Position numbers and translations under genes: made by a program
From: Labia minor
Taxonomy: Eukaryota > Arthropoda > Insecta > Dermaptera > Spongiphoridae
Assembly: GCA_963082975.1 (NCBI GenBank)
Contig: OY720350.1
Coordinates: 17,020,910 to 17,084,909 of the forward strand
Direction: 5' to 3'
Length of the DNA stretch: 64,000 bases
Notes under the pieces: generated by a model
Database searches by the model: none
Told to the model about the DNA's origin: nothing
The model's input: the letters and a program-made list of their open reading frames with translations, nothing else
In this document: positions 35,831 to 45,314 of the stretch, one piece after another
Numbering within the stretch: the first letter of the stretch is position 1
Layout: each line of letters starts with the position of its first letter

Positions 35831-38800
35831 TCAGAAGTGGGATCCCATGCCCCTTCAGAAGAAAATAGCACTTCTAAACTATTGAATAGCATGCAAGAGC
35901 TATTTAACCGCATGCTAACGACGCCACAGCCCCCGATCGTAGCCACGACGGCTCAGTCGACTACTGAGCTCTTAGAATTCAACCCTGATGATCCCGATGC
36001 AGATATTGAAGGTTGGTGCAATATAACGGAGTTGATTATCAAATCTAAGCATATTGAAGGTGTCGATCTGCTGCTAGCCCTTACGAGTGCTCTGAAGGGA
36101 CGCGCAGCTTCATGTTTGACTAAAATAAACATGAATGGGCTCTCTTGGAGCACAGTTAAGGAAAATTTGATGGCTAAATTTTGTAGGCCTAAATTATATC
36201 AAGACCATTTTATTGACATAATTCAGTTTCGAATCGGAGCTAAGGAAACGGCTCCAGAAGCAGGCTTACGCTTATGGAATCTAATCGAAAGCGTACCAAA
36301 GGTAGAAATGCCCGAGGACGCTATAACAGGGTTTGCCATAGCTATTTTATGCCAAAAAGACAGCGGTTTACGTCGAGAGCTTAATGCTCATTCGATAACC
36401 ACCAAAACGCATCTTTTAAGAATTCTAAGCGGTATTTCTCTAAAAAGACCATTGGAAGACTTAGAAAATCAACAATACACCAAGCGACCTCGACTATCAG
36501 TCGAGAAGTTTTCTGGTAAATGTCACGGGTGCGGGATACCCGGACATCGAATTTCAGAATGCAGAAAACGTTTGCGAGGTGAACTCTCTTCAACATCTAG
36601 ACGCTCAGACACTCAGACTTCATTACGAGCCTCCGCGGAGGCTTTGACTATATCCTGCTATTCCTGTGGCAAGGTAGGACACGTGGCATCTAGATGTCCA
36701 GAAAGAAAAGGTGAAGGTGGAGCCTTTTCAACGAAAGAGGTCAATCTCTGCGAGCAACGCCTGTCGAGGGGTACCCTGAGAACGTCATCTGGTGAGTCAC
36801 TCAATTTTTTATTCGATAGTGGATCTTCCTGCTCTCTAATAAAGGAAAGCATTATTAGTAAATTTCCAGGTACTGTTAATAATAATATTGTTTACCTAAC
36901 TGGTGTTGGGGGTGACGAAATTAAATGTATGTCTCAATTATCAAGCGAGGTATTTATTAATGATATTTCACAAAAATTAACATTCCACATAGTGCCAGAC
37001 TTTTGTATTACCGATCAAATCATAATAGGTAGAGACATTTTAGAAAATGGGGTGAGTGTCGAAATTAATAATGATAATTTGACATTTTATTGCGAAAAAC
37101 AAAATAATCTCTGTGATGCCAGAACTACTAAACTAGATATCACTCTGATTGATACGGATCTGACCGGTAACGACAGAGAAGCACTAGTTAAACTATTGAG
37201 TCAATATCTTGATTGCTTCATAGAAGGTATACCTCATAAGCGTGTAAAAACAGGAGAATTAGAAATTAAATTAGTTGACCCTTTTAAAGCCGTACAAAGA
37301 CACCCCTATAGGTTAGCACCCATAGAAAAGCAAATTGTTAGAGAAAAGATTCAAGAACTTCTTGATGCAGGTGTAATTCGTGAGAGTTCGTCACCATTTG
37401 CGAGCCCCATCCTTCTAGTAAAAAAGAAGGATAACACTGATAGAATGTGTGTCGATTACCGGGAGCTCAACTCCAACACACGACCCGAACACTACCCACT
37501 TCCTCGAATCGAAGAACAAATAGACCATCTTAGTGGCGCTCAATTTTTCTCATCATTAGACATGGCGTCAGGGTTTCATCAAATTCCAATTCATCCAGAA
37601 TCGGTAGAAAAGACCGCATTTGTAACACCCGAGGGACAATATGAATATCTCGCAATGCCCTTTGGATTACGTAATGCCCCCTCCGTCTATCAGCGATGTA
37701 TCACTAAGGCGGTGCACCAGTTAACAGATAAACCTCTAATATACATGGACGATGTTTTAAGTTATTCCTGCGACGTAACTGTTGGTTTGAAGCGTCTCGA
37801 TGAAGTATTACGTGCCCTTTCTACTGCCGGATTTTCATTCAACCTTAAAAAATGTAAGTTTATGAAAAATAGAATTGACTTTTTAGGTTACTCAATTCAT
37901 AATGGTGAAGTGAGGCCGAATACTCGGAAAATACAGGCTTTAGTTGACTCCCCCGAGCCTAAAACAGCAACACAAGTTCGCCAATTCTTAGGCCTCGCAT
38001 CATATTTTCGAAAGTTTATTCCCCGTTTCACCAACCTTGTCGGTCCCTTATATTCTCTAACGAAATTCAAAGGCTCTATTAAATGGGAAGAAAGACACGA
38101 AAACGTCCGTAGAAACATCCTAAAAATACTTACTTCCGAACCTGTATTGACCATCTTTAACCCGAGTTTACCCGTTGAATTGCATTGCGACGCGTGCTCT
38201 GATGGATATGGAGGGATTCTCATACAAAGAAAAAACGATCTTCCCCATGTCATAGAATACTTTAGTAAACGAACATCTGAGGTTGAGTCGCGTTACCATT
38301 CATACGAGTTGGAAACACTTGCAGTGGTGCGAGCGGTAGAACATTTCCGACATTATCTATATGGCCGGCATTTTAAGGTATTTACTGACTGTAATTCTCT
38401 TAAAGCATCTAAGTCAAAAACCGACCTAACTCCACGTGTCCATCGCTGGTGGGCATTCCTACAGGCTTACGATTTTGATATCATATATCGCGAAGGTCGT
38501 CGAATGGAACACGCAGATTATCTGTCTAGAAATCCCTTGTCGAACCTACTTAATCCAGTCTCTGTAGGTCACTCCTCGACGACACCCGTAATCAAAGAGA
38601 TTCAACTCGTAGAATTGCATCAAGATTGGCTTTCAATTGAACAGAAACGTGATACCGAGATCCAAGACCTAATTGAGAAGCATAATAATAATGAATTTCC
38701 TGACACTGTTGGTCAAACTTATGATGTTAGGGATGGTAACCTTTATAGGAAAGTGGAAAGAAATAAGATTACCTCATGGCTTCCAGTAGTACCTCGCTCT

Positions 38801-40036
38801 CTAATCTGGACATTGATCAGTCATGTTCATAATGAGTTGCAACATTTGGGTAGTGAGAAAACCTTAGATAAATTGTATGAACAGTATTGGTTTCCCCAGA
38901 TGTCAAAGTGTGTAAAGAAATTTATTGACTCCTGCATCGTCTGCAAGGTTTCCAAAGGTCACTCAGGTGCTCAGCCAGTGCAACTGCACCCTATTCCAAA
39001 AGTGTCAGTACCTTGGCACACAATTCATATAGACTTCACCGGAAGATTAAGTGGAAAAAGCGATCGTAAAGAATACTGTTCAGTAGTAATTGACGCGTTC
39101 ACCAAGTACATATTGTTAGAACATTCTTCTTCAATTGATTCAGCTAGCGCGGTCAGAGCTCTCAAAAAGGTTGTTTGCCTTTTTGGATCTCCAAAGCGCA
39201 TTATCTCCGATCAGGGAAGGTGTTACATCAGCCAAGAATTCAAAAATTTTTGCACTGAACATAATATCGAACTCCACTTTATAGCAACGGGCTCCAGCAG
39301 GTCAAACGGCCAGGTAGAGCGTGTGATGCGAACCCTAAAAAGCCTTCTAACTATTATTGAGAACGACCCCAACAAAAGATGGCGGGACGAGCTGGGAAAT
39401 GTCCAGTTAGCTCTCAACAGTACCAAGTCTACAGTCACAAAATACACACCGATGGAACTCATGTTCGGCATTCGTTCGCAATCGTTAGGCATGTCAAAGA
39501 TTAGGTCCCACATCTCGGAGAATGAACACCGAATCGACTTAGATTTTGCTAGAAAAGACGCATCTAATAAGATCACAAAGGCAGCTACAGCGGAAACTGA
39601 ACGTTTTAACCATGGTCGTGCGACCATTAAACCATTTTCAAAGGGTGACTTTGTATTTATAAAAAGCAGCGAACGTAATCAAACCAAATTAGATAGGAAA
39701 TTTAAGGGCCCTTATGTCGTAACATCAGTGCTAGATAACGATCGTTACGAGTTAAAAAGTATGACCGGTTCACAGCGCACTCTTAAATACGCACATGAGA
39801 ATTTACGATCAGTACCTCAAGGGCATGATGGGTTAATCGAAATATCCACTAGTCTAATGTGTGAGGAGGAGGCCATGACGGCGTCCGATGACGTTGAACT
39901 CAATAAGGGCTCCCTCAGCAGACAAGGCGAAACATCCATTTCACGCTCAAACATCATTACCACAGAATCTGACACACCAAAAATGTTGTCAGATACCTTC
40001 GGCAACACACTGGAAACACGATCATCAATAAACTAA
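35795..40036 (+). CDS. Gag-pol polyprotein of Ty3/gypsy retrotransposon (1413 aa)
   Basis: The polyprotein supplies the particle protein and the enzymes for reverse transcription and integration of the element. Gag occupies about residues 1-310 and ends with two CCHC zinc knuckles (CHGCGIPGHRISEC at 243-256, CYSCGKVGHVASRC at 288-301). The aspartic protease has DSG at 341-343. Reverse transcriptase has D589 in LDMASGFHQI and YMDD at 650-653. RNase H has its first acidic residue at D799. Integrase has an H/C zinc region (His 1012 and 1017, Cys 1047 and 1050) and the catalytic triad D1080, D1139, E1175 with exact D-35-E spacing. A GPY module is at 1305-1307. No frameshift or stop separates gag from pol. 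The start at 35795 lies inside the LTR. The next Met is residue 33. All key residues expected for activity are present. Confidence 0.97.
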   Translation: MADPEHSTSNSTSEVGSHAPSEENSTSKLLNSMQELFNRMLTTPQPPIVATTAQSTTELLEFNPDDPDADIEGWCNITELIIKSKHIEGVDLLLALTSALKGRAASCLTKINMNGLSWSTVKENLMAKFCRPKLYQDHFIDIIQFRIGAKETAPEAGLRLWNLIESVPKVEMPEDAITGFAIAILCQKDSGLRRELNAHSITTKTHLLRILSGISLKRPLEDLENQQYTKRPRLSVEKFSGKCHGCGIPGHRISECRKRLRGELSSTSRRSDTQTSLRASAEALTISCYSCGKVGHVASRCPERKGEGGAFSTKEVNLCEQRLSRGTLRTSSGESLNFLFDSGSSCSLIKESIISKFPGTVNNNIVYLTGVGGDEIKCMSQLSSEVFINDISQKLTFHIVPDFCITDQIIIGRDILENGVSVEINNDNLTFYCEKQNNLCDARTTKLDITLIDTDLTGNDREALVKLLSQYLDCFIEGIPHKRVKTGELEIKLVDPFKAVQRHPYRLAPIEKQIVREKIQELLDAGVIRESSSPFASPILLVKKKDNTDRMCVDYRELNSNTRPEHYPLPRIEEQIDHLSGAQFFSSLDMASGFHQIPIHPESVEKTAFVTPEGQYEYLAMPFGLRNAPSVYQRCITKAVHQLTDKPLIYMDDVLSYSCDVTVGLKRLDEVLRALSTAGFSFNLKKCKFMKNRIDFLGYSIHNGEVRPNTRKIQALVDSPEPKTATQVRQFLGLASYFRKFIPRFTNLVGPLYSLTKFKGSIKWEERHENVRRNILKILTSEPVLTIFNPSLPVELHCDACSDGYGGILIQRKNDLPHVIEYFSKRTSEVESRYHSYELETLAVVRAVEHFRHYLYGRHFKVFTDCNSLKASKSKTDLTPRVHRWWAFLQAYDFDIIYREGRRMEHADYLSRNPLSNLLNPVSVGHSSTTPVIKEIQLVELHQDWLSIEQKRDTEIQDLIEKHNNNEFPDTVGQTYDVRDGNLYRKVERNKITSWLPVVPRSLIWTLISHVHNELQHLGSEKTLDKLYEQYWFPQMSKCVKKFIDSCIVCKVSKGHSGAQPVQLHPIPKVSVPWHTIHIDFTGRLSGKSDRKEYCSVVIDAFTKYILLEHSSSIDSASAVRALKKVVCLFGSPKRIISDQGRCYISQEFKNFCTEHNIELHFIATGSSRSNGQVERVMRTLKSLLTIIENDPNKRWRDELGNVQLALNSTKSTVTKYTPMELMFGIRSQSLGMSKIRSHISENEHRIDLDFARKDASNKITKAATAETERFNHGRATIKPFSKGDFVFIKSSERNQTKLDRKFKGPYVVTSVLDNDRYELKSMTGSQRTLKYAHENLRSVPQGHDGLIEISTSLMCEEEAMTASDDVELNKGSLSRQGETSISRSNIITTESDTPKMLSDTFGNTLETRSSIN
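35831..35843 (+). promoter_or_regulatory. Primer-binding site, internal tRNA-Leu type
   Basis: TCAGAAGTGGGAT directly follows the LTR. From memory of animal tRNA-Leu 3' ends, it is complementary to the tRNA beginning about 5 nt inside the 3' CCA end. An internal tRNA-Leu primer site is a feature I recall for mdg3/micropia-type elements. The site lies inside the gag reading frame, so it is also translated. Confidence 0.6.
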
Positions 40037-40096
40037 AGGTAAAGGTAAAGGTATGCATAAACAATGATATTAAATAGCACTTAAAAGTGAATATTG

Positions 40097-40786
40097 TGGT
40101 GGTCGAAGGGATAGTGTCGTCCGGTTCATTTGATGGTCGAAAGGACACACTCATCCGGTCCAGTCTAACATGCTACTATGAATTGGGTGGTTACTGGTCG
40201 AAGGGACAGTGTCGTCCGGTCCAGGTGCTGGTCGAAGGGACACACTCGTCCGGTCCAGTCTAATATGCTAACATGAATTGGGTGGTTACTGGTCGAAGGG
40301 ACAGTGTCGTCCGGTCCAGGTGCTGGTCGAAGGGACACACTCGTCCGGTCCAGTCTAATATGCTAATATGAATTGGGTGGTTACTGGTCGAAGGGATAGT
40401 GTCGTCCGGTCCAGAGGTGCTGGTCGAAGGGACACACTCGTCCGGTCCAGTCTAATATGCTAATATGAATTGGGTGCTTACTGGTCGAAGGGACAGTGTC
40501 GTCCGGTCCAGGTGCTGGTCGAAGGGACACACTCGTCCGGTCCAGTCTATCATGGTAATATGAGTTGGGAGGTTACTGGTCGAAGGGACAGTGTCGTCCG
40601 GTCCAGGTGCTGGTCGAAGGGACACACTCGTCCGGTCCAGTCTATCATGGTAATATGAATTGGGTGGTTTCTGGTCGAAGGGACAGTGTCGTCCGGTCCA
40701 GAGGTGCTGGTCGAAGGGACACACTCGTCCGGTCCAGACTAACATAAGAAAGTGCCGTCCGGGCAAGGTGGTCGAAAGGACGCACT
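40097..40786 (+). repeat. GC-rich minisatellite in the retrotransposon 3' UTR, ~95-bp unit
   Basis: About six and a half units of roughly 95 bp (spacings 95, 95, 97, 95, 95) repeat head to tail. Each unit contains two related half-units of the type GGTCGAAGGGACA...TCGTCCGGTCCAG. Frames open on both strands through the repeat are by-products of its periodicity. It lies between the gag-pol stop codon and the 3' LTR. Confidence 0.95.
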
Positions 40787-40986
40787 TGTGCATTGGTTCA
40801 GGGGTTTTAACTAGAAAGCTATAATTTCAAATTCAGTGATTTGTTACAGTAACAGTTTACAATTCGTCAGGTTGGACGAGCAGGTCTTTCCACGAGTAGA
40901 CTTATGAACAATTGTTTAATTGATCAATTGATTTTACAGAACAGCAATCTGTAGCGCCCGAGGACGGTCGCAGGTCAGTCCGGCCG
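40787..40986 (+). other. Retrotransposon 3' untranslated segment without obvious polypurine tract
   Basis: The sequence immediately before the 3' LTR reads ggtcgcaggtcagtccggccg, which is not purine-rich. A short gaggacgg stretch lies about 20 bp upstream. The usual polypurine tract used for plus-strand priming is therefore not evident. Confidence 0.6.
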
Positions 40987-41240
40987 TGACGGCGTAAGGC
41001 TTTAAAAGGCACAGCTTACGCCATCTTACGTAGAACGAAGCAACTTGGTCGCTTGGCGGAGCAGGGAGTGAATGCTTGGGTACGCCGGTGGCACAGGCCA
41101 CTTGAGAACGAGAGACTGCGAGAGAAGGACGTGTGCACTTCGAGACTCCCTGAACTGCTTATTGTTCTACAAATTCATATCCATCTACACATACACATAT
41201 ACACATGGCCGATCCTGAACACTCCACCTCTAATTCTACA
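40987..41240 (+). repeat. 3' LTR of the gypsy element
   Basis: It is identical to the 5' LTR over 254 bp and followed by TATA, the right half of the target duplication. A truncated gag start frame within it is only the LTR copy of the true start. Confidence 0.97.
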
Positions 41241-41245
41241 TATAT

Positions 41246-41539
41246 ATAAAAAAAACCTCTGACTTTTGTACGTCCTACGCAAGGATAACGTCTATCAAGT
41301 CGGTTGTATCAACTAGGTGTCATATGATCAGTAGAACGGGTCCTATCAACCTCTACCTTGATTTACTTGATCGGAGGCGCTACTTTTTATCAAGTAGCTT
41401 CCCAATGTTGATCCCGGAGGCTGAGTTGACCCCGTCCTATAGACCCCAGCTAGAGAAATTCTCTTGCCAGGCCCGGGAATTGAACCCGGGAACACGAGAA
41501 CGTGAGTCAGCGACGCTAGCCATCACACCCTGTGGCGCC
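41246..41539 (-). mobile_element. tRNA-derived SINE, family B, minus-strand copy
   Basis: On the minus strand it starts GGCGCCACAGGGTGTGATGG, with A-box-like TGGCTAGCGTCGCTGAC and B-box GGGTTCAATTCCC, and ends in a T-rich stretch adjoining the gypsy target site. It is clearly related to the 33150 copy but diverged. The gypsy element integrated within a few bases of its tail. Confidence 0.8.
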
Positions 41540-42169
41540 TTTATCTATAATATATAAGAATTTTAAAATTTAAATTATTTTATATTTTTTTATTTTTATT
41601 CAGGGATTTGAATTATCAATTCTCTCATCGTTATAATATAAAATCCTTACAAATCAATTGTAAAATTCAGTTTTAAGGATTGAGAAGAAATTACAATTGC
41701 ACCTGTTATTCATTGAATTAATCCTCTTCCTCTCCCGACCTTATAATGATTATATACAATTGGAGCTTAAGTCAATTTCACGCTCTGCTAATGATGTCTA
41801 ACGCCAACTAAGTTATATCCCACCCTCCTTCAGCCCAAAGTCCAAAGGTCAAGCATTCGAAATTCATTAACTTTAATAATAATCAATAAAAATCCCTGGA
41901 GAATTAAGAGAAGAATTTTTTTCAATTTAATTACCACTCTCCCATCTTAAAAACACCTATTATAAAAGAAAAGTAACTAGTAATACTAGTACCTTACAAC
42001 CATACCATACTTATTGTTGAAAACTAAGGAATTTTAATAATTACTATTTTGAATATAAAAAACTGTTTATAACCCCCTCCCCCTTTCCATTCTTCTTCAA
42101 AAGATTTTCAAGTTACATTTTGAATATATTGAAGAAAAAGAATTTAAAAATTTCAACTTAAAAAATTCT
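41540..42169. other. AT-rich unassigned stretch
   Basis: No gene, RNA or recognised repeat is visible. Confidence 0.5.
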
Positions 42170-42527
42170 GAGAGATGCAGTGGCGGCTCGCTAGGGTAGG
42201 CAAGGTAGGCGACGCCTACCTTATAAATATACAGATGAAAAATATTTATAAATTTTATTATATTTATTAAGTTTAAAAATATTTAGTTTCATAAAATAAT
42301 TATTTAATGATTTAATATATTAAGATTTAAAAAAAAAAAAAAAATTGAAACTGCGGAGCGCACGGGTACTGCTAGTCATAAAGTAAAGGCGATATTTTTC
42401 ATCGCCTATTTACTGCCTGTACTCCACACTCCGCTGGCCACATTTCTAGTCAGTCGCGCATGCGTACAGCAGTGATAGCTAGCGCTATAAGTTGAACGGT
42501 TAGGCGATGAACTAAGTAGCCTATGCT

Positions 42528-42968
42528 ATGCAATTCGTGTGTATAGAGCTTTTCTCTGGGATAGAGCAAGTGTATTACGAAATAATTGATACCATTGTTC
42601 TTCAAATGGAAACAAGATTTAAGGATATGTCACAGTTATCATACTTTGCTTTAGGTGATACTTCGAAATTCAGCGATTTTAGTAAAAGCTTTCCTAAAAA
42701 TCTTGTAATCCTTCTACACAATCAATTTCAAAACGTATTTGAAAAACAAAAGTTAATAAATAGAGCGCAATTTCTCATGTTTAAAACGCATAAAAAATTA
42801 TTTAAGAAATTCAATGTCGCAGGAAAGGTTGTCTTCTCTTTCTTTGTTATCAATAGAAAAAGAATTATTAGTTCAAATTTCAAAACAAGATAACTTCTCA
42901 GATCAAATTATTGAATTATTTTCAAAATTAAAAGATAGACGAATAAATTTAATTTACAAAAATAAATA
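42528..42968 (+). pseudogene. hAT transposase remnant (zf-MYM1/DUF4371 type), middle deleted
   Basis: The first part (42528 to about 42818) encodes EIIDTIVLQMETRFKDMSQL and FEKQKLINRAQFL-like sequence, which resembles the central region of zinc-finger-MYM1-like hAT transposases. The frame then shifts by one, and the C-terminal dimerisation-type segment follows (ERLSSLSLLSIEKELL, then IIELFSKLKDRR) to a stop near 42968. The region between these segments, normally including the conserved acidic residue motif, is missing. The N-terminal zinc finger and first catalytic region are also absent, so it cannot be active. Family placement is from recall of such sequences. Confidence 0.75.
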
Positions 42969-43005
42969 AATACATCTTTTTTCTTTCTCTTTTTCTACTT
43001 TTCGT

Positions 43006-43046
43006 AAGTTATATATATATATATATATATATAGTGTGGAACTGCC

Positions 43047-43080
<34 letters not shown>
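43006..43080. repeat. (AT)n microsatellite, interrupted
   Basis: Two TA-dinucleotide blocks flank gtgtggaactgccg inside the right part of the hAT element. Confidence 0.9.
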
Positions 43081-43084
<4 letters not shown>

Positions 43085-43296
43085 TCGCCTACTCAGTTGT
43101 TTGGGTCACGAGCCGCCACTGGAGAGATGGTATATATTCATTAAAAATTCAACCCAATACCTCCCTCTTTCTGTTATGATCTACAACACATGCTATAATA
43201 TTAATTAAATATTAATTAGAACAAAAATTGCGAATGAAATCAAAATTTTAAGAAAATTATATAATAACGAAATCAATGTTGTATTAATCGAAATTA

Positions 43297-43745
43297 TTAT
43301 CAAAGGGGATTCAAATTAAAATATATAAAACAATTATTTGCCGATTGTATTATATGGGTGTGAGGCATGGTCTATGACCTTAGGTGACGAGAGTAGATTT
43401 AGAGTATTTGAGAATAGGATTCCTCGCAGCATTTATGGGCCAAAGAAAGATAAGGTCACCGGGGAATGGCGGAGATTACATGACCTCTATGCATCTCCAG
43501 ATATTGTTAGAGTTATAAAATCGAAAATACTGCGATGGGTAGGATACGTGGCTAGAATGGGAGAAGAAAGAATGGCGAAAAATATATTTTTGGGGAGACC
43601 GATTGGAAAACGTCCGCTTGGTGGGTGGGAAGGGACGTGAGAAAGACGGGAGAGTGTAGAGGTTGGATGGTTGTGGCTCAGGATAGGGACGATTGGAGAA
43701 ATGTGGTTGTTGCAGCCAAGAACTTTCGAGTTTCGTAGAGCAACA
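43297..43745 (+). pseudogene. LINE ORF2 C-terminal fragment
   Basis: A 100-codon open piece (43338-43640) reads LYGCEAWSMTLGDESRFRVF and later RWVGYVARMGEERMAKNIFL, the C-terminal signature of insect non-LTR reverse transcriptases. After a frameshift near 43640 the tail VAQDRDDWRNVVVAAKNFR is readable and ends at a stop. It is 5'-truncated, as typical for LINE copies, and is the best preserved of four related tails. Confidence 0.85.
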
Positions 43746-44959
43746 GAGATAGATAGAATGTTGTATTAATGATTATACAACCAAATTTTTCGCATCTTAT
43801 CAAATTATAACCAATTAATTATTGTTCTTTTTGGTTTTAGTAGTGTGATGCTCCACACCAGGAGAGGGAAGGGTAGTCTATACAACTAATCAATTACATT
43901 TAAACAAAAATGATCTTCGTATGTTTTTCTTCTTTAAATTACATTCTTTGAAATGATCAAACACTTTTGACTCTCTCATCTCATTTTCTTCCCACCAAAA
44001 AAAACCCATCATTTATCAGACTTTAATCATTTTATTTATATATTCGAATTGAATAGTGACATCCCCTTCGTAATACCCAAAGACTCTATTGTCTCCAATG
44101 AATAGAAAATAAATATTAGGGGGAAGAAAATTGTCTAAGAAAATAATTCCTGTCGTTACAGGGGAAGGAGGATAAAAAAAAATGAATACTCCATGAATAA
44201 GCGAAGTATTTGTGTAAAATGTAGTAAAAACACGAAATCTACTTTAAAAGATGTTGAGTGGATCAAGTGAACAAATACTTACAATTGTACACTATATTTG
44301 TAGATCAAATCTCTTGGGACATTTATTATTAATTGATCACCAAAAGGCATACATTTCCCTTTCTGCAAATATAATTAGAAAGTATAACAAATATTTTTTT
44401 TTTTTAATTTATAAAGAAAAAGTACTTATAGTTTTGAATTGAATTTAATATTTTAAGAATTAATAGATTTATGATTGTGTAAAATAATGAATTATAAGCA
44501 GAGTTGATAAATTTATTAGATTTTTTTTACATTTTTTTTAAGAAATTGAATATAATCTTAATTTAAAATATTGTACTTATAATAGTCTACGTACATTTGT
44601 ATCAGGATTGTCTCCAAAATCTGATTTATAGTTGAACGTCATCCAATTTGCTTCCTGAACTTATAGCACCCCTCTTATTCTACAATTGTATAATTTACTA
44701 CTAGACCCATTCTCATTTATCACTGAATTATTAAATTATTAAACACTAAAATAATCATTTATCTTTTAGTGAAATGCAAGGAAGAAATCATGTAGGGGAC
44801 CGATCCCCTAACGTAATTCAAGTCTTATATACTCTTAATCAACATACGAAATCTTTCCATTTGAATTATTAAATAATTAATTAATGATTTATTTAGCAAA
44901 TTTTCAGTGAATTTATAATATAATAAATCAATTTCACATTTAAATAATTTTCAATTTTT
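43746..44959. other. AT-rich unassigned stretch
   Basis: The stretch is AT-rich with a few balanced patches (for example 44030-44190). No coding or repeat signature was recognised. Confidence 0.45.
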
Positions 44960-45307
44960 ACTATCTCGCCAGATCACGAAAATTTTCGATGTTGAGATTT
45001 TGATGTTTTTATATGTTTTGAAGGTTCCTGAATCATTTTCACTAAGGTTGAGAAAAATGTATGTGTGTGTGTGTGTAACTGCTATATATAGAATTTCAGT
45101 TTGATTGAATCGTATCAGAAAGTACCAGAATTAATTTTTTAACACTGAAAATCTCACGCGCCAACACGTGCCATCAACAAAGAGCCAAACATGCGCTGGT
45201 TTAATAAATATTATTTATTAATTTTAATTTATAATTTAATTTAAATTAATATATATATTATTTAATCCAATTCAAATTTGCGAGATAGTCGAGTGGAGAC
45301 ACTCCAG
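44960..45307 (+). mobile_element. Helentron-like element (HINE), family 1, internally deleted
   Basis: It starts ACTATCTCGCCAGATCACGA after TTTTT and ends GCGAGATAGTCGAGTGGAGA plus CACTCCAG. The start hairpin arm and the middle between the TG microsatellite and AACTGCTATATATAG are missing. It is followed after seven bases by a second copy in the same orientation. Confidence 0.8.
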
Positions 45308-45314
45308 ATTATTT

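Larger units (their letters stand above)
35577..41240 (+). mobile_element. Complete Ty3/gypsy LTR retrotransposon (5.66 kb), mdg3-like
   Basis: The element is bounded by two identical 254-bp LTRs with TG...CA ends and by the 4-bp direct repeat TATA (35573-35576, 41241-41244). It encodes a single uninterrupted gag-pol frame in the order gag, protease, reverse transcriptase, RNase H, integrase, which defines Ty3/gypsy. There is no env-like frame. Short LTRs, a single frame and a primer site matching an internal segment of tRNA-Leu are features I recall for the mdg3/micropia/blastopia group, so that placement is an inference. Identical LTRs and the intact frame mean the insertion is very young and possibly mobile. 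The target-site repeat sits in AT-rich sequence, so it is weaker evidence than the LTRs. Confidence 0.97.
42178..43121 (+). mobile_element. Internally deleted hAT element, 944 bp, perfect 8-bp TSD
   Basis: Inverted ends CAGTGGCGGCTCG and CGAGCCGCCACTG are flanked by GAGAGATG (42170-42177, 43122-43129). The interior retains transposase pieces (see 42528-42968), unlike the short hAT MITEs elsewhere in the window. An (AT)n tract has expanded near the right end. Confidence 0.95.

Noticed and set aside
35643..35885. A separate small protein starting in the LTR
   Set aside because: It overlaps the gag start in another frame, uses a non-ATG start, and its LTR part is simply repeated in the 3' LTR.
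40452..40793. Open frames on both strands (60-113 codons) in the retrotransposon 3' UTR
   Set aside because: They are produced by the ~95-bp tandem repeat, change phase with unit length, and have no non-repetitive content.
40040..40986. An env-like third gene in the gypsy element
   Set aside because: After the gag-pol stop there is only the minisatellite and a short noncoding segment, with no sizeable non-repetitive frame.
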